Origin: Mycobacterium scrofulaceum
GTDB lineage: Bacteria; Actinomycetota; Actinomycetes; Mycobacteriales; Mycobacteriaceae
DNA length: 64,000 bases
Reading direction: 5' to 3'
NCBI RefSeq assembly: GCF_002086735.1
Contig: NZ_MVIJ01000032.1
Span: 1 to 64,000, forward strand
The translations under genes were made by a program, and so were the position numbers. The notes beneath the pieces were generated by a model, which searched no databases, had not been told where the DNA came from, and saw only the letters and a program-made list of their open reading frames with translations. This document shows, one piece after another, positions 60,515 through 64,000 of the stretch (position 1 is its first letter; each line of letters begins with the position of its first letter).

Positions 60515-61761
60515 CAGCGGTCCCCCACATCCTGTGGCACGAAGTCGGTGGGCGCCGGGATCGGTGGCTGGCTGAGCTGTTGGGTGGTCAGCGGGGCGCC
60601 GGCTGGCGTCGGCGGACCGGCCATGGGCGGCGTGGCCACCGCGTTGGGCGGGGCCGTGATGGGGGCGTTGAGCGGATCCTTGGTGAAGGTGGCATACCAG
60701 GGGTCTCCCGGGGCGGGCACCAGCGTGGCTCCTTCCTGCCCCCATCGTGTGCCCAGCAGCAGTCCCCTCTTCAGCCGCGGGATGGTGAAGTCGAAGGTGA
60801 TGAACTCGTTCAAGTAGTCGCCCCGGATCGCGCGGTCGATGAAGTTCTGCGGGTAGGGGTAGGCCGGCGCGAAGGCCAGGACGGTGTCGAGGCTCGGGCC
60901 GACGTCGGCGAGTGCGCGCACCGTCGGCTCCAGGTTTTTCAGGTTGGCGACCAGATCGGCATGCGTGGCATTGATCAATCCGGTGGCGGTGTTGCTGAAC
61001 ACCCGGAATTTTTCCAGCGCGGTTGTGATCCTGGGCCGCTCTTTGATCAGAACGTCCAGTGCGGGCGGAATCCGTTGCAGTGCTTGGGTTATGACGCCGC
61101 TTTGTCCGGCCAGGGTGCCGGCTAGGGCGTTCAATGCCGTGATGGATGCGTTGATGTTGTCACGCTGGGAATCCAAAACACCGACGAAGTCGTTCAGATG
61201 CGTCAGCAGATCGCGGATCTTGTCCTCGCGCCCGCCCAGTGCCGCGTTGAACTCGTTGATGAGGCCGCCGACCTTGCCCAGTCCCCCACCGTTGACGACA
61301 ACTGACAGCGAAGACAGGGTCTGCTCGGTGGATGGATAGGTCGAGGAGCGTTGCAGACCGATGGTCGCCCCGGGTGCGAGCCTGCCGGCCGCGGGCACGC
61401 CCGGTGGGGGGTTCAGTTCCAGGTGCATCGAGCCCAGCAGACTTGTCTGGCCGATCCTGGCGATAGCGTTGGCCGGCACCACGGTGTCGGGACGCACCGA
61501 GATATCCACGTCGGCGTGCCAGTCGCGCAGCGTCATCTTGCCCACGCTGCCAACGACGACGTCGTTGATCATGACCGGCGAATTGGATTCCAGCGTGCCG
61601 ACGTTAGCGATTTGGACGTGGTAGGTCACCGCGTCCTGGCCGCGCCCGACAGTGCCGGGCAGAGGCAGTGAATTGAGGCCATCGAAGGCGCATCCGGTCG
61701 CCGTCAACACCACCCATGACGCGATCGCCGCCAGACGACGCGTTGATCGCGATCCCGTCAT
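60514..61761 (-). CDS. mceE: Mce family lipoprotein MceE (LprK/LprN-type)
   Basis: This 415-residue Mce subunit carries a lipobox (VLTATGCAFDGLNSLPLPGT, Cys about 25) and so is anchored by lipid. The MCE domain spans about 45-125 (SNSPVMINDVVVGSVGKM; ARIGQTSLLGSMHLELNPPP) and is followed by a helical region. ATG 61761 overlaps the mceD stop. Neighbouring genes are all overlapping or within a few bases, so the operon is strictly coupled. Confidence 0.93.
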   Translation of the reverse strand: MTGSRSTRRLAAIASWVVLTATGCAFDGLNSLPLPGTVGRGQDAVTYHVQIANVGTLESNSPVMINDVVVGSVGKMTLRDWHADVDISVRPDTVVPANAIARIGQTSLLGSMHLELNPPPGVPAAGRLAPGATIGLQRSSTYPSTEQTLSSLSVVVNGGGLGKVGGLINEFNAALGGREDKIRDLLTHLNDFVGVLDSQRDNINASITALNALAGTLAGQSGVITQALQRIPPALDVLIKERPRITTALEKFRVFSNTATGLINATHADLVANLKNLEPTVRALADVGPSLDTVLAFAPAYPYPQNFIDRAIRGDYLNEFITFDFTIPRLKRGLLLGTRWGQEGATLVPAPGDPWYATFTKDPLNAPITAPPNAVATPPMAGPPTPAGAPLTTQQLSQPPIPAPTDFVPQDVGDR

Positions 61762-63248
61762 GGTGTGCCCCCGGCGGGCTGCGGTGCGGCCGGCAGCGGT
61801 GGTTGCGGACCAGCCGGCAGCAGCATGTCCTGCAGGTTGGCCGGTCCGGGGGCCACTGGGGCTGGCCGGGGCACTCCCGGTGGGATGGGCGCACGGGGGA
61901 ACAACGCCGGCGACGGGTCCGCGGGTAATCCGTTGGGGGCGTAGATTCCCGGGGGACCCGGAGGCAATTCCCATCCCGGAGGGGGTGGTATGTCGCCCGC
62001 GCCGGTGTACGCCGACACCGCGGGTGGATCGGTCGGGATGGGGGGGACTCCGCCCGGCCCGCCGGGCATCAGGTTCGGATCCGAGTAGACGAGGTTGTCC
62101 GGGCTCGGCGATTTGGCGAGATAGGCGTTGAACGGGATCGGCAGGTAGTTGAAGTTGATCAAACGCAGTGCGGGGCCCAGGTATTGGGCGCACAGCTTCG
62201 CCGTTTCGGTCGCGGTGGCATTCTTGACCGCGCCGATCGCCGAGCACACCAGTGCCACCGGATTGGCGAAGTTCGACATGGCGAAGGCTCCCCGTGCCGT
62301 TCCGGAGTCCGGACTATAGATGTTGTACCCGTTGGCGATTGCGTTGGGCGCCACGTGCAGAAGATTTTCCACCGCCATGCGGTTGTCGGCGAGGTTTTTC
62401 GTCACGTTGGCGAGCCGTTGAATCTGTTCTGCGGCCTGGTCTCTGCTTCCGGCGATGAATCGGCGTACCTCGCCGACCGCCGAGGATAGATTGGTCAGCG
62501 CGGCGTCGAGGTCTGACCGGCTACCGTCCACGACGCTGCTCACCGTTGCGAGGCGGTCCTGGAATTCGACGATCTGGACGTTGCTGTCGCGCAGGGCGGT
62601 AACGAAGGTCTGGAGATTTTTGATGATGTCGACGATGTTGCCGCTACCGCCGGCGAGGATGCGCCCAACCTGAGACAGCTCGGTGATCGTCCGCCGAAGC
62701 TTGTCGCCGTTGCCGGCCATGGCATTGGCCGCGCTGTCGATAAAGTGCCCGAGCGAGCTGGTGGAAAGGCCGCTTGCGGGACCTAATTCGGTGGCCAGCC
62801 GCATCAGTTGCGTTTTGACCTGATCCCACTCGACGGGCACCGCGGTTCGCTCCACGCCGATCACCGCGCCATCGGCCATCGTCGGACCGCCGGTTCCCGC
62901 GGCTTCGTAAGCCGGGGTCAGCTGCACATACCGTGCCGCCACCAGGTTCTGTGCCACGATCACGGCCTTGGCGTCGGCCGGGATCGGCACATCACGGTCG
63001 ACGGCCAGTGTCATCTTAGCCTGGGTCCCTTGGGGTTCGATGGACTTGATGGTGCCCACCTTGACCCCCACCACGCGCACCTCGTCGCCGGGGTAGATGG
63101 CGGTCGCGGAACGGAAATATGCGGTAATCACCTTGGGCCCGAAGACTTCGGCATGTACCACGAAAGCCGTGCCCGCAGCGACAAGTCCCACCAATGTCAC
63201 CAGCAGCGCCCTGGTGTACCACGCCTTGTTCGCCCCGGTTGCCATCAT
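61758..63248 (-). CDS. mceD: Mce family protein MceD
   Basis: This 496-residue Mce subunit has an N-terminal transmembrane helix (ALLVTLVGLVAAGTAFVVH) and an MCE domain with YPGDEVRVVGVKVGTIKSIE and NLVAARYVQLTPAYEAAG. A helical rod and a long Pro-rich C-terminus (GPPGIYAPNGLPADPSPALF) complete it. ATG 63248 and 63245 are adjacent candidates. It overlaps mceC and mceE by 4 bases each. Confidence 0.93.
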   Translation of the reverse strand: MMATGANKAWYTRALLVTLVGLVAAGTAFVVHAEVFGPKVITAYFRSATAIYPGDEVRVVGVKVGTIKSIEPQGTQAKMTLAVDRDVPIPADAKAVIVAQNLVAARYVQLTPAYEAAGTGGPTMADGAVIGVERTAVPVEWDQVKTQLMRLATELGPASGLSTSSLGHFIDSAANAMAGNGDKLRRTITELSQVGRILAGGSGNIVDIIKNLQTFVTALRDSNVQIVEFQDRLATVSSVVDGSRSDLDAALTNLSSAVGEVRRFIAGSRDQAAEQIQRLANVTKNLADNRMAVENLLHVAPNAIANGYNIYSPDSGTARGAFAMSNFANPVALVCSAIGAVKNATATETAKLCAQYLGPALRLINFNYLPIPFNAYLAKSPSPDNLVYSDPNLMPGGPGGVPPIPTDPPAVSAYTGAGDIPPPPGWELPPGPPGIYAPNGLPADPSPALFPRAPIPPGVPRPAPVAPGPANLQDMLLPAGPQPPLPAAPQPAGGTP

Positions 63249-64000
63249 CGTCCTCCGGGAATGCCGTTGTGCGGCCAGGGGAATTCCGCGCGCGGGCCGG
63301 CGTTGTCGGGCGGTTGACCCGCGTTGACGCCCCGCCGGAATCCGAACGCGTAGTCCAGGAACGGTTGCAGGGCCTGCGCCGGGATCAGATTGCCGACGAA
63401 TGCGTTGTAATAGAAGCCGTTGTTGACCGATTCGCCCTGGGTTACTTGGTATTTGGCTAGACCTACGATCGCCTTGGCGATGTTGTCGCGGTTTTTCTCC
63501 AGCATCGCGGTGACCGAGTTGAGTTTGGTCAGCGTGGGCGCCAGTTCTTTCTCGTTGTCTGCCACCATGCCGGAGAGTTGCTGGGCCAGCGCCGAGGTGT
63601 TGGCCAGCAGGTTGACGATCGCGTAGCGACGCTGGTTCAGAACTCCGAGCAGGTCGTTGGCATTGAGCAACATGGTGTTGACCTGCTGGCTGCGTTCCGA
63701 CAGGATGCCGGTGACGTCGGCTGCGCTTTTGAGCAGATGGGCCAGCGATTCATTCCTGCTGTTCAGCGATTGCGACAGTCTGCTCAGGCCGTCGAACGTG
63801 GGCCCCAGTCGTGGTGTGATCCGCTCGATCGTCTCGGCCAAGGTGTCCAGGGATGCGTTGAGCGCGCCGGTGTCGGTGGCGGCGGTGTTGGCGGTGAAGT
63901 CGCTGACGGCGTCGGTCAGGGAGTATGGCGAGGACGTCCGATGTACCGGGATGACATCGGAGGCGTGCATGCTGCCGGTGCCTGCGGGCTCCAAGGCCAG
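63245..64000 (-). CDS. mceC: Mce family protein MceC (partial, cut by right edge)
   Basis: This is the C-terminal 251 residues of an Mce subunit whose MCE domain lies beyond the window. The helical region is clear (LNASLDTLAETIERITPRLG; ERSQQVNTMLLNANDLLGVL; LLANTSALAQQLSGMVADNE). The tail FGFRRGVNAGQPPDNAGPRA is characteristic of MceC. The frame remains open through position 64000, and internal ATGs are not starts. YrbE permeases, mceA and mceB should follow to the right. Confidence 0.92.
   Translation of the reverse strand: MALEPAGTGSMHASDVIPVHRTSSPYSLTDAVSDFTANTAATDTGALNASLDTLAETIERITPRLGPTFDGLSRLSQSLNSRNESLAHLLKSAADVTGILSERSQQVNTMLLNANDLLGVLNQRRYAIVNLLANTSALAQQLSGMVADNEKELAPTLTKLNSVTAMLEKNRDNIAKAIVGLAKYQVTQGESVNNGFYYNAFVGNLIPAQALQPFLDYAFGFRRGVNAGQPPDNAGPRAEFPWPHNGIPGGR

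Noticed and set aside
1..64000. tRNA, rRNA, CRISPR arrays, insertion sequences and prophage
   Set aside because: Reading both strands I saw no cloverleaf-like sequence, spaced direct repeats, transposase motifs or terminal inverted repeats that would support any of these.

Overview
The window is high-GC, mycobacterial chromosomal DNA. The diagnostic content is an ESX (type VII secretion) locus with PE/PPE genes, an mce operon with Mce-associated genes, a cyclopropane/mycolate methyltransferase, several F420-type oxidoreductases, a mycofactocin-type SDR and a wax ester synthase/DGAT. The gene set suggests a slow-growing species, possibly near the M. avium complex; the species is inference. I saw no rRNA, tRNA, CRISPR array, transposase or phage gene.

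Left end (1-6426, minus strand): an ESX-2-type operon, transcribed PE36-PPE69-esxD-esxC-espG2-Rv3888c-like ATPase-eccD2-mycP2. It runs off the left edge, where mycP2 dissolves into poly-C. The membrane genes eccB2 and eccC2, which precede PE36 in M. tuberculosis, are absent. A PrrB-like orphan sensor kinase sits there instead.

8.3-19.9 kb: metabolic and regulatory genes. These are a TetR repressor with a palindrome abutting its start and a coupled acyl-CoA dehydrogenase, an Eis-type acetyltransferase, an FAD oxidoreductase, a P450, a ctaD copy with a DosR-like box upstream, a small lipoprotein, transporters, an F420-type oxidoreductase plus SnoaL-like pair, and a PadR regulator. A scar at 10.2-10.43 kb holds the tails of a TetR and an SDR gene.

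20.7-26.3 kb: an operon of an amidohydrolase, a three-subunit molybdenum hydroxylase (large, FAD and 2Fe-2S subunits, overlapping genes) and an SCO6745-family protein, probably an oxidative catabolic pathway of unknown substrate.

26.3-50 kb: mostly single genes and pairs. They include a mycolate-type methyltransferase, a hemerythrin, PhoU, a MalQ-like glucanotransferase, an MTHFR-like protein coupled to a methyltransferase, a WS/DGAT, FNT and SulP transporters, methyltransferases (one behind a near-consensus promoter with an embedded inverted repeat), and a divergent flavin monooxygenase/SDR pair with a strong palindromic operator and a broken TetR gene.

50-54.4 kb: a transglutaminase-like protein, secreted GH6 cellulase celA1, then a coupled three-gene unit. 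That unit is a secreted protein with an HNH-like nuclease motif, a cytosolic partner starting on its stop codon, and a proline-rich single-pass membrane protein. This candidate toxin-immunity arrangement is the best lead for something undescribed.

54.4-64 kb (minus strand): an amidohydrolase, then the distal part of an mce operon (mceC partial, D, E, F, three small exported cysteine-containing proteins, two Mce-associated membrane proteins) running off the right edge.
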